Assembly: GCA_030578315.1 (NCBI GenBank)
Contig: JAUQQL010000004.1
Location: 1 to 53,681 of the forward strand
Reading direction: 5' to 3'
DNA from: Thermodesulfobacteriota bacterium
Lineage (GTDB): Bacteria; Desulfobacterota; Thermodesulfobacteria; Thermodesulfobacteriales; Thermodesulfobacteriaceae
Length of the DNA stretch: 53,681 bases
Shown here in pieces: positions 26,214 to 37,025 of the stretch. The translations under genes and the position numbers were made by a program. The notes below the pieces were generated by a model, which ran no database searches, was not told the DNA's origin, and was given only the letters and a program-made list of their open reading frames with translations. The first letter of the stretch is position 1. Each line of letters opens with the position of its first letter.

Positions 26214-27133
26214 AGTATCCTTCTTATTTAAATCTTTTAGAAAGTGGTGAACTAGATTTAAGGATTTCTTCTCTTTATGAAGTACTTAAATCCTGTACCC
26301 TTTGTCCTAACAGATGTAAAGTTAATCGACTAAATGGAGAAAAAGGACTTTGTCAGGTTACTAACCAACCTATGATTTCAAGTTACGGACCTCACTTTGG
26401 AGAAGAACGCCCTTTAGTAGGGGTTAACGGTTCCGGAGCTATATTCTTTACTTACTGCAATTTGGCTTGTGTTTATTGTCAGAACTGGGAGATTAGTCAC
26501 TTAGGAGAAGGAGAAGTAATTAAAGAAGAAGACCTGGCTAAAATTATGATAATTCTTCAAGTATGGGGATGCCACAACATAAATTTGGTTACTCCTACTC
26601 ATCAAGTTCCTTTTATAGTGAAAGCTATAAAAATAGCAGCTGAAAAGGGATTAAATATTCCCATTGTTTATAACTGTGGAGGGTACGAGTCTTTAGAGAC
26701 CTTAAAACTTCTTGAAGGAATTGTAGACATTTATATGCCAGATATAAAGTATATGGATGAAAATGTAGCTTTGAGACTTTCTAAAATTAAAAAGTATCCT
26801 CAAGTAGTAAAAGAAGCAGTAAAAGAAATGCACAGACAAGTAGGAGATTTAATTATAGAAAATGGAATTGCCAAAAGAGGGCTTTTAGTTAGACATTTAG
26901 TTTTACCAGGAGACCTTTCTCAAACAGAAGAGGTAATTAAATTTTTAGCTGAAGAAATTTCTAAAAATACTTATCTTAATTTAATGGACCAGTATCGTCC
27001 TTGTGGAGAAGCCTGGAGATACCCACCTCTTGATCGAAAAATTAATAAAGAAGAATGGGAAAGAGCCTTAAAATTGGCTCAAAAGTATGGACTTACAAGA
27101 TTAGATGAAAAAAGAGCTAGATTTTGGTTTTAA
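26210..27133 (+). CDS. Radical SAM protein, PflX / pyruvate formate-lyase-activase-like
   Basis: Radical S-adenosylmethionine enzyme. C82, C86 and C89 (FTYCNLACVYCQNW) bind the reducing 4Fe-4S cluster. An N-terminal cysteine set C28, C31, C35 and C47 (CTLCPNRCKVNR..GLCQV) is typical of PflX and AmrS relatives. The start is the ATG at 26210, which overlaps the TGA of the previous gene and has TTGGAGG upstream; an earlier in-frame ATG would add eight residues inside that gene. The partner or substrate is unknown; no glycyl radical enzyme is in the window. Confidence 0.87.
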   Translation: MKYPSYLNLLESGELDLRISSLYEVLKSCTLCPNRCKVNRLNGEKGLCQVTNQPMISSYGPHFGEERPLVGVNGSGAIFFTYCNLACVYCQNWEISHLGEGEVIKEEDLAKIMIILQVWGCHNINLVTPTHQVPFIVKAIKIAAEKGLNIPIVYNCGGYESLETLKLLEGIVDIYMPDIKYMDENVALRLSKIKKYPQVVKEAVKEMHRQVGDLIIENGIAKRGLLVRHLVLPGDLSQTEEVIKFLAEEISKNTYLNLMDQYRPCGEAWRYPPLDRKINKEEWERALKLAQKYGLTRLDEKRARFWF

Positions 27134-27776
27134 AATTTTCGCTGTAGGAGATATTCATGGATGTTTGACTAGTTTGGAAAACCTTTTGGAACAGTTACCT
27201 ATTAGCTGGGGAAAAGACTATCTAATTTTTTTAGGAGACTACATAGACCGAGGACCAGACTCTAGAGCAGTGATAGACCTTTTAATAGAGTTAAAAAACC
27301 AATATCCTGAAAAAGTAATTACCTTAAAGGGTAATCACGAGTGGATGTTAGAAAGATTTTTAAAGGGAATAGACATAGAAACATACTTATACAATGGAGG
27401 AGACACTACCTTAAAAAATTATTTTAATTTTAAGACAGGTAAAATTGAAATACCATTAGAACATTTAGAGTTTTTAAAAAATTTAAAACTTTACTTTGAA
27501 CTTTATAACTATTTTTTTGTACATGCTGGGATAAGACCTGGAATACCTTTGGAATTTCAAACTGAAGAGGACTTACTTTGGATAAGAGATAGTTTTATTT
27601 TTTCAGAAGACGAATTCTCTAAAGTAGTGATTTTTGGTCACACGCCTTTCTCAGCACCTTTAGTTTTAAAAGATAGAATAGGAATTGATACAGGATGTGT
27701 TTACGGAGGTTATTTAACAGCAGTTCAACTTCCAGAAATAAAATTTTATCAAATACCTTGTGGAGGTAGGTTATGA
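27105..27776 (+). CDS. Serine/threonine protein phosphatase-like metallophosphoesterase
   Basis: PP2A/lambda-phosphatase-type enzyme with the dinuclear metal motifs GDIHGC, GDYIDRGPDS and LKGNHEWM, followed by FVHAGIRPG and FGHTPFSAP. The 223-residue length suits bacterial PrpA-type phosphatases; a diadenosine tetraphosphatase activity is an alternative. It overlaps its neighbours at both ends (29 bp upstream, 4 bp downstream), so it is part of the operon. Confidence 0.9.
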   Translation: MKKELDFGFKIFAVGDIHGCLTSLENLLEQLPISWGKDYLIFLGDYIDRGPDSRAVIDLLIELKNQYPEKVITLKGNHEWMLERFLKGIDIETYLYNGGDTTLKNYFNFKTGKIEIPLEHLEFLKNLKLYFELYNYFFVHAGIRPGIPLEFQTEEDLLWIRDSFIFSEDEFSKVVIFGHTPFSAPLVLKDRIGIDTGCVYGGYLTAVQLPEIKFYQIPCGGRL

Positions 27777-28270
27777 CCAAAGGGGATGATGAAAAAAGAA
27801 AACTTTCCTGGAGAGAAATAGATAAGTTGAAAGATAAAAGCGGATTTAGCAAGATTAGAAGAAAAATGGAAAACTCAGAAGGGTATTATAAAAAAGTAAA
27901 CAACAAAACCAAAGAAAGATATTTAAAAGAACTAGAAAAACTTTTTGAAGGCAAAAAAGATGCCGAAAAGGAAGTTCTTTTAGCTTCTTTACATAAAAGC
28001 TACGGCACTAAAAATTTTAAAAAGCTTGCAAAAGAATTTTTCGAAAAATTTGGCCTTCCTGAAGACCTAAGAAGTCTTTTTCTCTTTTTAGATTTAGACG
28101 AAAGAGAAATAGTTTTATTAACTTTAGAGAAAATAAAAGAAAGTTTTCCTAGTAAAAGTATTTTTGAAAAGCAAAGTATACTTTCTAAGTTAAAAACTCT
28201 TTCTTTCACTACCAAAGACGAAAAAGTAGGAGCCGCGGTAGAAAAACTTTTAAAAGAAATGTCTTTATAA
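27773..28270 (+). CDS. Small basic helical protein of unknown function
   Basis: I do not recognise a named family. The 165-residue product is highly charged and alpha-helical throughout, beginning with EKRKLSWREIDKLKDKSG, a stretch I recall only vaguely from other delta-type proteobacterial hypothetical proteins. No membrane segment, cysteine cluster or enzyme motif is seen. The start ATG overlaps the end of the phosphatase gene by 4 bp, so the two are co-translated and possibly work together. Confidence 0.75.
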   Translation: MTKGDDEKRKLSWREIDKLKDKSGFSKIRRKMENSEGYYKKVNNKTKERYLKELEKLFEGKKDAEKEVLLASLHKSYGTKNFKKLAKEFFEKFGLPEDLRSLFLFLDLDEREIVLLTLEKIKESFPSKSIFEKQSILSKLKTLSFTTKDEKVGAAVEKLLKEMSL

Positions 28271-28291
28271 AAAAATTTTTTAAAATTTTAT

Positions 28292-29179
28292 ATGGAAAAT
28301 TTAATAAAAGAGTTTTTAATTTATTTGAGAGTTATTAAAAATTATTCTCCTAATACTATTTTTTCTTATAACTCAGATTTAAAAGACTTTTTAACTTTTT
28401 TAAGGGAAAAAAAACTAGACCTAGATAAACTTAATTTAGAGAATTTCAGAAATTATTTAAAAAGTCTCAAAGAAAGAGGCTATAACAACTTTAGTATAGC
28501 TCGAAAGCTTTCTAGTTTAAAAAGTTTTTTTCGCTTTTTAGAAGAAGAAAAAGGTAAGAAATTTAGTTTTATTTTTCTTTTTGAAACTCCTAAACTTCCT
28601 TTTCGGTTACCTAAAGTTTTAAGTTTAGAAGAGGTGGAGGCTTTATTTTCTGTTCCTGATACTTCTACTCCTTCAGGTTATAGAGATAAAACCATGTTAG
28701 AAGTTCTTTATGCAACAGGTTTAAGGGTTTCAGAACTGGTAAATCTTAGAATTAATAACTTGAACCTAGAATTGGGATTAATAAAAGTTTTGGGTAAGGG
28801 AAATAAAGAAAGAATCATTCCTCTAGGAGATTACGCCTTGGAGTATTTGAAAAACTATTTACAAAAAGTGAGACCTCTTTTTGTAAACCAAAATAGTAAA
28901 GATTATGTTTTTTTAGGAAGATTAGGAAATCCCCTTACCAGGCAAAGATTTTGGCAAATAATAAAGAACTATGCTAAAAAAGTTGGACTAGAAGATAAAA
29001 TATCGCCTCATGTATTGAGACATTCTTTTGCTACACATCTTCTTCAGGGAGGGGCAAATTTAAGAGCTTTACAAATGCTTTTAGGACATAACAGTTTATC
29101 TACTACTCAAATTTATACTCATCTTGATTTTAAAAAATTAAGAGAAGTTTATGATAAATACCATCCCAGAGCCAAATGA
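28292..29179 (+). CDS. xerD: Site-specific tyrosine recombinase XerC/XerD family
   Basis: Resolves chromosome dimers at dif. The 295-residue length matches XerC/XerD. The N-terminal SAM-like domain covers about residues 1-90. Catalytic residues lie in TGLRVSELVNL (Arg), GKGNKERIIPL (Lys), HVLRHSFATHLLQGG (His and Arg), LLGHNSLSTTQIYTHL (His and nucleophile Tyr). It is not clear whether it is C or D, so the symbol is tentative. No attachment site or phage gene is near, so an integrase role is unlikely. Its last codons overlap the next gene. Confidence 0.9.
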   Translation: MENLIKEFLIYLRVIKNYSPNTIFSYNSDLKDFLTFLREKKLDLDKLNLENFRNYLKSLKERGYNNFSIARKLSSLKSFFRFLEEEKGKKFSFIFLFETPKLPFRLPKVLSLEEVEALFSVPDTSTPSGYRDKTMLEVLYATGLRVSELVNLRINNLNLELGLIKVLGKGNKERIIPLGDYALEYLKNYLQKVRPLFVNQNSKDYVFLGRLGNPLTRQRFWQIIKNYAKKVGLEDKISPHVLRHSFATHLLQGGANLRALQMLLGHNSLSTTQIYTHLDFKKLREVYDKYHPRAK

Positions 29180-30461
29180 ATCTCAAGTTGAAAAAATAGA
29201 TTTAGAGGAATTTTTAAATTTCTTAAATTTAGAACCAGAGGTTAAAAGTTTTCTTAAAAAAGCTTGTGAGGTAGCTAAAAAAAGAGGAGAATTTTTGTAC
29301 TTCGCAGGAGGTGTAGTAAGAGATTATCTTTTAAAAAAAACTACTAAAGATTTTGATTTAGTTTTACAAGGAAATTTAGATACATTTTTACAAGAACTTC
29401 TTAGCTATGTTGAGGGAAAAATTCTTTTTAAATCTCAGTTTTTAACCTACAAAGTTAAAGTAGAAACTTTAAATAAAAATTTCACTATAGATTTCATCAC
29501 TGCTAGAAGAGAAGTTTATGAAGGTCCTGCAGCCCTCCCAAAAGTATTTCCTTCTTCTTTTAAAGAAGATATTTTAAGAAGAGATTTTACTATCAATACT
29601 TTAATACTAGGATTAAGTCCTCCCTACGAAGGAAAACTTTTAGACCTATTAGGAGGGAAACAAGACTTGAAAAATGGAATTATACGACCTCTTCATCTTT
29701 TTTCTTTCGTTGAAGACCCAACGCGAATTTTCAGAGGTATAAGATATAAAGTTAGGTTTAACTTTCAATTTGCAGAGGAATTTTACAAAGCTCTTTATAA
29801 AGCTTTTGATTTTTTATCTTTGGAAAAATTATCTAGTTTCCGGTTATGTCAGGAACTTAAACTTTATTTACATAAAGAATCCTTAAACAATCTTTACAGT
29901 CTTTTAGAAATTACTTTTAATTTGGGAGTATTTGAAAAAGCTAAGTTGAAAGTAAAAAAAGAAAGATTTTTAGAATTAGTTAACTGGCTGCAAGACCTAA
30001 AAGAAGAAATAAGTTCTCAAGAAAAAGAAAAAATCTTTTTTTGGGGACTATTTGGGGAGTTCTATGAAAATATTTTAAGACTAAACTTTTCAGACAAAGA
30101 ATTTAAAAAGTTAAAAACTTACGAAGAACTTATAAAAAATGAAATATCTAATTTTTTAAAAATGAAACTTTTCGAAAAGGTTAGGTTCCTAGAAAAAATA
30201 CCTTTAGTTCAACTATTAGTTTTAAGTTTATTTTACAAAGATTTAAAAGAACATGTATTAGAATGGATAAAAATTTATAGAAAAATTAAACCAGAAATTA
30301 CAGGTAAAGAACTGAAAGATATGGGAATTCCAGAAGGTCCCAAAATAGGAAAAATTTTAAGTTTTCTAAGAAAAAAACATCTTGAAGGAAAAATCAAAAG
30401 TAAAGAAGAGGAAAAACAGTTAGTAAAACAACTTATTGAAGAAGGGAATTTTTTAAATTAA
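29151..30461 (+). CDS. tRNA nucleotidyltransferase / poly(A) polymerase family
   Basis: Class II nucleotidyltransferase with FAGGVVRDYLL and the metal-binding TKDFDLVLQG, RRDFTINTL and EDPTRIFRGIRY. The 436-residue product could be a CCA-adding enzyme, an A-adding enzyme or a poly(A) polymerase; the sequence alone does not decide. Four of the six tRNA genes here lack an encoded CCA, so at least one CCA activity is needed. The ATG overlaps xerD by 29 bp. Confidence 0.88.
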   Translation: MINTIPEPNESQVEKIDLEEFLNFLNLEPEVKSFLKKACEVAKKRGEFLYFAGGVVRDYLLKKTTKDFDLVLQGNLDTFLQELLSYVEGKILFKSQFLTYKVKVETLNKNFTIDFITARREVYEGPAALPKVFPSSFKEDILRRDFTINTLILGLSPPYEGKLLDLLGGKQDLKNGIIRPLHLFSFVEDPTRIFRGIRYKVRFNFQFAEEFYKALYKAFDFLSLEKLSSFRLCQELKLYLHKESLNNLYSLLEITFNLGVFEKAKLKVKKERFLELVNWLQDLKEEISSQEKEKIFFWGLFGEFYENILRLNFSDKEFKKLKTYEELIKNEISNFLKMKLFEKVRFLEKIPLVQLLVLSLFYKDLKEHVLEWIKIYRKIKPEITGKELKDMGIPEGPKIGKILSFLRKKHLEGKIKSKEEEKQLVKQLIEEGNFLN

Positions 30462-30511
30462 AATTAACTTTAATTATAATTCAAATTTAGGTTCTTTTTT
30501 ATGGAAAGTTT

Positions 30512-32179
30512 ATGGAAAATTGGGTAAAAGAATTAGAGTTATTTTTAGATAAAAAACTAGAATACCTAAAAGTGGGAGATAGAGTAAAAGGATTGGTAAT
30601 TCAAATTGGAAAAGAATGGACCTTTGTAGATATAGGTTTAAAAAAAGAAGCTTTACTTCCTACTTCGGAAATAAAAAGAGAAGATGGGTCTTTTAAAATA
30701 AAAGTGGGAGAAGAAATTGAGGCTTTAGTTACGGGAAGACTAAAAGAAGGTTTGGTTTTGTCTTATTTAAAATTAAAAGAAACAGAACTTTGGAATAAAT
30801 TGAAAGAACTTAAAGAGAAGGGGGAACCTATAGAAGTAAAAGTCTTAGAAGTAACAAGAAGAGGATATAAGGTAGAGTGGGAAGAGCTTTTAATTGGCTT
30901 AATGCCTTTTTCTCAATCTTATTTTCTGGAAAAACCTAAAAGTGAAGATGAATTACTAGGAAAATTTTTAAAAGTTGAAATTTTAAACATAGAGAAGAAT
31001 CACTTTGTAGTATCAAGGAGAAATTATTTAGAGAAGGAAAGAGAAAGAAAGAAAAAACTTTTATGGGATAAAATTAAAAAAGGAGAGATATTAAATGGAA
31101 AAGTAAAACGGAAAATAGAAGGAGGTTTTTTAGTGGAGATCGAAGAAGTATTAGTAGGTTTTTTACCTTTTAAAGAACTTAGTTGGACAAGAATTGATAA
31201 TCCTCAGGATTATCTTACAATAGGGGATGAAATAAAAGCTAAAGCTATTTCTTGGGATGAAGTAAAAGAAAAAATAAAGTTGAGTCTTAAGGCTTTAAGC
31301 CCAGACCCTTGGCAAGAAAATATTCAAAAGTACAAAAAAGGAGAAAGGGTTAGAGGTAGAGTTACAAAGGTCTTTCCTTTTGGAGTTTTCATAGAATTAG
31401 AACCTGGAATAGAAGGGCTTATACCTTTAAGTGAATTTTCTTGGAAAAGAACAAAAGTAAAAGAACTTTTAAAGGAAGGTGACTTGGTAGAAGCAGTTAT
31501 TTTAGAATTAAATCCGGAAAGTAAAAAGTTAGTTTTGAGTTTGAAGCAACTTGAACCCTCCCCTTGGGAAGTTCTTTTTAAAGAAATAAAAGTAGGAAGT
31601 ATTGTTACTGGTAAAGTTAAGCTTGTAACAGATTATGGAATTTTTTTAGAAATAAAAGAAGGAGTTGACGGATTTATACACCTTTCTCAAGTTTCTTGGG
31701 ATAAAGTTGAAAATTTGAAAGAACTTTACAAAGAAGGCGATGAAGTGAAGGCTCAAGTTATAGAGTTTAATCCTGAAAAAAGAAAACTTAATTTAAGTAT
31801 AAAAAATTTAAAACCTAATCCCTGGGACCACATAGAAGAAAAATATAAAGTAGGTGATATTGTAGAAGGTAAAATTAAAAAAATTCTTGAGCATGGTTTA
31901 TTGATAGAAGTAGAACCGGAGCTTTCTGGTTGGCTTCCTTTTTCAGAATTAATAGAAAGTAAGAAAAAAATTACCTTAGAAGAGATAAGAAAAAATTATG
32001 CTCCTGGTACAAGCATTAAAACTAAAATAATATCAATAGATAAAGAAAATAGAAAAATAAAGCTTTCCTATCTTGAGTATTTAAAAGATCTAGAAAGACA
32101 AGAATTTGAAGAATATCAAAAACAATTAAAGTTTTCTAAAGGAACTTCTTTAGGAGAAATTTTAAGGAAACTTTTATGA
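30512..32179 (+). CDS. rpsA: 30S ribosomal protein S1, six S1 domains
   Basis: Binds mRNA on the small ribosomal subunit and helps initiation. In 555 residues I count six S1 (OB) repeats, starting near residues 19, 102, 188, 270, 356 and 443; repeats 4 and 5 are the most typical (GRVTKVFPFGVFIELEPGIE; GKVKLVTDYGIFLEIKEGVD). The first two are divergent, as in E. coli S1, where they bind the ribosome. sppA starts 4 bp before its stop. Confidence 0.93.
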   Translation: MENWVKELELFLDKKLEYLKVGDRVKGLVIQIGKEWTFVDIGLKKEALLPTSEIKREDGSFKIKVGEEIEALVTGRLKEGLVLSYLKLKETELWNKLKELKEKGEPIEVKVLEVTRRGYKVEWEELLIGLMPFSQSYFLEKPKSEDELLGKFLKVEILNIEKNHFVVSRRNYLEKERERKKKLLWDKIKKGEILNGKVKRKIEGGFLVEIEEVLVGFLPFKELSWTRIDNPQDYLTIGDEIKAKAISWDEVKEKIKLSLKALSPDPWQENIQKYKKGERVRGRVTKVFPFGVFIELEPGIEGLIPLSEFSWKRTKVKELLKEGDLVEAVILELNPESKKLVLSLKQLEPSPWEVLFKEIKVGSIVTGKVKLVTDYGIFLEIKEGVDGFIHLSQVSWDKVENLKELYKEGDEVKAQVIEFNPEKRKLNLSIKNLKPNPWDHIEEKYKVGDIVEGKIKKILEHGLLIEVEPELSGWLPFSELIESKKKITLEEIRKNYAPGTSIKTKIISIDKENRKIKLSYLEYLKDLERQEFEEYQKQLKFSKGTSLGEILRKLL

Positions 32180-33051
32180 AAAGAGCTTGGCTTATTTATG
32201 GACTTTCTTTTATAGGTGGATTAGTAGTTTTTTTAATAATTCTTAGTTTTTTGTTTTCTTTTTTATTGCTTTTTAAGGAAAGAGGTTGGGGAAAACCAAA
32301 GATAGGGATTTTAGAAATAAGAGGGCTTATTTTAGATTCTCAGGAATATCTCTTATGTATAAAAGAACTTGCGGAAAGAAAAGATATTAAAGGAGTGGTA
32401 GTTAGAATTGAATCTCCAGGAGGCTCGGTAGGGGCTGTACAAGAAATTTTAGAGGAGTTAAAAAATCTCAGAAAAATTAAGCCTATAGTAGTTTCTATGG
32501 GAAGTGTAGCTGCTTCAGGTGGACTCTATGTAGCTTTAGGAGGTAACAAAATTTTAGCTTCGCCTGGAACTATTACCGGAAGTATAGGAGTTCTTATAGA
32601 ACTTACAAATATAGAAAAGCTTTTAAAAAAAATAGGAATAGAATCAGAAACTATAAAAAGCGGCCCTTATAAAGATACAGGTTCTATATACAGACCCCTT
32701 ACTTCTGAAGAAAAAAAGTATTTACAGGAAAAAGTAAATAAGGTTTATGAACAGTTTGTTAAAGCTATTTCAGAGGAAAGGAAAATTCCTATAGAAAAAG
32801 TTAAAGAATTTGCTGATGGAAGGTTTTTAACGGGAGAAGAAGCAGTCTCTTTAGGATTAATAGACAGTTTAGGCAATTTTTGGACAGCGGTAGAAATGGT
32901 CAAATCAATGGCTAACTTGAAAGAAGCTACCTTAGTTTTTTTACCCAAAAAAAAAGGTATATTAGAGAAATTTTTAGAAAATAAAGCATCTATCTGGTAT
33001 GAGTTATTTCTTTTTAGGCCTTTTTATTTACCAGCTAAGGTGTATGAATAA
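32176..33051 (+). CDS. sppA: Signal peptide peptidase SppA, short form
   Basis: Membrane serine protease that degrades cleaved signal peptides. In 291 residues there is one N-terminal membrane segment (about 5-33), then the ClpP-like domain with ESPGGSVGAV, the nucleophile S114 in GSVAASGGLYVA and the general base K166 in GPYKDTGS. Half the length of E. coli SppA, as in Bacillus and many thermophiles. Its last 8 bp overlap the start of the HU-Ppx fusion gene. Confidence 0.93.
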   Translation: MKRAWLIYGLSFIGGLVVFLIILSFLFSFLLLFKERGWGKPKIGILEIRGLILDSQEYLLCIKELAERKDIKGVVVRIESPGGSVGAVQEILEELKNLRKIKPIVVSMGSVAASGGLYVALGGNKILASPGTITGSIGVLIELTNIEKLLKKIGIESETIKSGPYKDTGSIYRPLTSEEKKYLQEKVNKVYEQFVKAISEERKIPIEKVKEFADGRFLTGEEAVSLGLIDSLGNFWTAVEMVKSMANLKEATLVFLPKKKGILEKFLENKASIWYELFLFRPFYLPAKVYE

Positions 33052-34234
33052 AACTGACTTGATAGAAAGACTTAGTTACAAATTTCCAGATGTAGAAAAA
33101 GAAGAAATAAAAAACATAGTAGACCTTTTTTTTGAAATAATAAGGGAATCTTTGAAAAAAGGACAAAGAATTGAATTAAGAGATTTTGGAGTATTTCAAC
33201 TTCTAAGAAGTAAAGGTAACTTTTTTAAAAATCCTAAAAATCATCAAAAATATTACATAAAAGAAAAAATAAGAGTTTTATTCAAAAACGGCAAAGAATT
33301 TAAAGAAAGATTAAATACTCCTTTTTTAGCAGGGCTAGACTTAGGAACCCAAACTTTTAGACTATGTTTGGGTAAAGTTTTTAAAGAAAATATTTATTTT
33401 TTACTAAAAAAGAGAGAAAATGTTAGATTAGGTGAAGGGTTAGCGGGAAGTGGAATAATCTCAGATTCAGCTTTTGCAAGAGGATTAAAAGCTTTAGAGA
33501 GCTTTAAAAGAATAATGCAACAATACCAAGTTACTAATTATAGAGCCTTAGGTACAGCTGTTTTTAGAAAAGCTAAAAATGCTGATGAATTTGTAAAAAG
33601 AGCCAGGGAAGAAGTAGGAATTGAAATAGAAATCCTTTCTTCCGAAGAAGAGGCTAAGTTATCTTTGGAAGGTGTTCTTTTAGGATTAAAAGAACATTTC
33701 CCTCAACTTAAAGATTTTCTCTTAATAGATGTAGGAGGAGGTTCTTCAGAATTTATTTATTTTCAAGGAGAAGAATGTTGGGTTAAAAGTTTAGATTTGG
33801 GAGCAGTAATTCTAAAAGAAACCTTTGATTTAAAATATCCGGTTCCCTCTAAAGTTTTAAAGTCCATAAGAGAGTATATAAAGGAAAGACTCTTTGAACT
33901 TCCTATAGAAAAGCCTTACCTTATAGTAATTACAGGAGGGACAGCAAGTATTCTAGGAAGTTTAGATTTAAAACTAAATTTTTACATACCCGAAAGACTT
34001 CATGGACATCAAATTTCTAAAGAGCGTTTAGAAAAGTTAATTCATAAAATAGCCAACCTTTCTTTACTAACTCTTAAAAAGATAAAGGGAATGGAAGAAG
34101 GTAGGGAAGATATAGTGTTACCTGGGCTTTTAATTTATTCTGAAATTTTAAATTACTTTAATCAAGAGACTCTTTTTATCAGCGAATATGGGATTTTAGA
34201 AGGTACTTTACTTTCTTTAAGCAAAGTAATATAA
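33044..34234 (+). CDS. Fusion of an HU/IHF DNA-binding domain and a Ppx/GppA phosphatase
   Basis: One open frame of 396 residues joins two complete families. Residues 1-91 are a histone-like HU/IHF protein (MNKTDLIERLSYKFPDVEK, RIELRDFGVFQL, FFKNPKNHQKYYIKEK, FKNGKEFKERLN). After a four-residue linker, residues 96-396 are an exopolyphosphatase / pppGpp phosphohydrolase: GLDLGTQTFRLCLG, ALGTAVFRKAKNA, LLIDVGGGSSEFIYF and VITGGTASILGSL carry the phosphate-binding signatures. I start at ATG 33044 (the frame opens 15 codons earlier inside sppA). sppA next to an IHF gene is known, so the fusion may come from loss of the stop between two neighbours. A sequencing indel is possible and should be checked. 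Confidence 0.88.
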   Translation: MNKTDLIERLSYKFPDVEKEEIKNIVDLFFEIIRESLKKGQRIELRDFGVFQLLRSKGNFFKNPKNHQKYYIKEKIRVLFKNGKEFKERLNTPFLAGLDLGTQTFRLCLGKVFKENIYFLLKKRENVRLGEGLAGSGIISDSAFARGLKALESFKRIMQQYQVTNYRALGTAVFRKAKNADEFVKRAREEVGIEIEILSSEEEAKLSLEGVLLGLKEHFPQLKDFLLIDVGGGSSEFIYFQGEECWVKSLDLGAVILKETFDLKYPVPSKVLKSIREYIKERLFELPIEKPYLIVITGGTASILGSLDLKLNFYIPERLHGHQISKERLEKLIHKIANLSLLTLKKIKGMEEGREDIVLPGLLIYSEILNYFNQETLFISEYGILEGTLLSLSKVI

Positions 34235-35770
<1,536 letters not shown>

Positions 35771-35772
35771 AT

Positions 35773-36978
35773 TTGCCAGCTTTCGAGTGGAGAGGACGGT
35801 CTATTTCAGGAGAAATAAGAACAGGAATTATAGAAGCCCCTAATCCCCAAATAGTAGAATTTTATCTAAGAAGACTTAATATTATTCCAATTAAAATAGT
35901 TCCTAAAAAAGAAGGCTTATTTAAATTTGGTCTAAAAACTGTTTCAGAGAAGGAACTTGCTTTTTTTACCAGACAGTTCGCTACGGTTTTAGAGGCAGGT
36001 CTTCCTATAGTTAAATGTTTAGAAACCTTGTCCATGCAACAAAGAAACCCTTACTTCAAACAAGTTATTACAGAAATTAGAAAAAAGGTAGAGGGAGGCA
36101 GTGCTTTAAGCGATGCTCTTGGAGAGTACCCTAAAATTTTTAATAAACTTTATGTTCAAATGGTAAAATCTGGAGAAAGTAGCGGTAATTTAGATATCGT
36201 TCTTAAAAGATTAGCAGTTTACTTAGAAAAAATTGTTTCTTTAAAATCTAAAATTAAACATGCTATGATATATCCTGCAGTTATTATCTTTATTACTATA
36301 GTGGTAATTTCTATTTTAATGATTTTTGTAATTCCGAAGTTTGCAGAACTTTTTAAAGAAGCTGGTCAGACCCTTCCCTTACCTACCCAGATTTTAATTA
36401 ATATAAGTATGAATTTTAAAAAAATTTTTTTATTTTTTCTAGTTTCGGTTGTAGTTTCCATTATAGTTTTAAAAAAATATAGAAAAACTGAAAAAGGACG
36501 GTATAATACTGACAAGATCCTTTTAAAATTTCCGTTACTAGGGAGCTTGTTTCACAAAGCTGCTATTTCACGTATTGCCAGAACCTTAGCCAATGTTATA
36601 GGGGCAGGTGTTCCACTTTTGCAAGCTATTTTAATTGCTGGAGAAACTTCAGATAATAAAGTTCTTGAAAAAGCTATGGAAGAAATTAGAGTAAATGTAG
36701 CAGCTGGACACGGAATAGCTGACCCTATGTTCTATACTGGGGTTTTCCCATACTTAATGATAGAAATGGTTCGTGTTGGAGAAGTTTCAGGTAATTTAGA
36801 AGATATGCTTAATAAATTAGCTGATTTCTACGAGGAAGAGGTAGATAGAACTGTTGAAACTCTTTCTACTTTAATAGAACCACTTCTTTTAATAGTTTTA
36901 GGTGTAATAATTGGTGGAATTTTGATAGCTCTATACTTACCTATTTTCCAACTCGGGGCTGTAATAGGAGGAGGTTAG
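35773..36978 (+). CDS. pilC: Type IV pilus / type II secretion inner-membrane protein PilC (GspF)
   Basis: Platform protein of pilus assembly. The 401-residue product has an N-terminal part with FEWRGRSISGEIRTG, then two T2SF domains (about 70-190 and 275-395), each followed by membrane helices; the conserved FTRQFATVLEAGLPIVKCL and MIEMVRVGEVSGNLEDML are seen. The start is TTG at 35773, only 2 nt after the guaB stop, with the GGGGG at its end as a possible ribosome site. Pilus partner genes are not in the window except perhaps the TPR lipoprotein at 20.6 kb. Confidence 0.92.
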   Translation: MPAFEWRGRSISGEIRTGIIEAPNPQIVEFYLRRLNIIPIKIVPKKEGLFKFGLKTVSEKELAFFTRQFATVLEAGLPIVKCLETLSMQQRNPYFKQVITEIRKKVEGGSALSDALGEYPKIFNKLYVQMVKSGESSGNLDIVLKRLAVYLEKIVSLKSKIKHAMIYPAVIIFITIVVISILMIFVIPKFAELFKEAGQTLPLPTQILINISMNFKKIFLFFLVSVVVSIIVLKKYRKTEKGRYNTDKILLKFPLLGSLFHKAAISRIARTLANVIGAGVPLLQAILIAGETSDNKVLEKAMEEIRVNVAAGHGIADPMFYTGVFPYLMIEMVRVGEVSGNLEDMLNKLADFYEEEVDRTVETLSTLIEPLLLIVLGVIIGGILIALYLPIFQLGAVIGGG

Positions 36979-37025
36979 TAAAGCTAAAAAATATTTAGGC
37001 ATTTTGAAAAAATAAGAAAAATTTT

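Noticed and set aside
32999-33043. Fifteen-codon upstream extension of the HU-Ppx gene
   Set aside because: It reads through sppA's end in another frame and does not resemble HU; the ATG at 33044 gives the normal MNKTDLIERL start.
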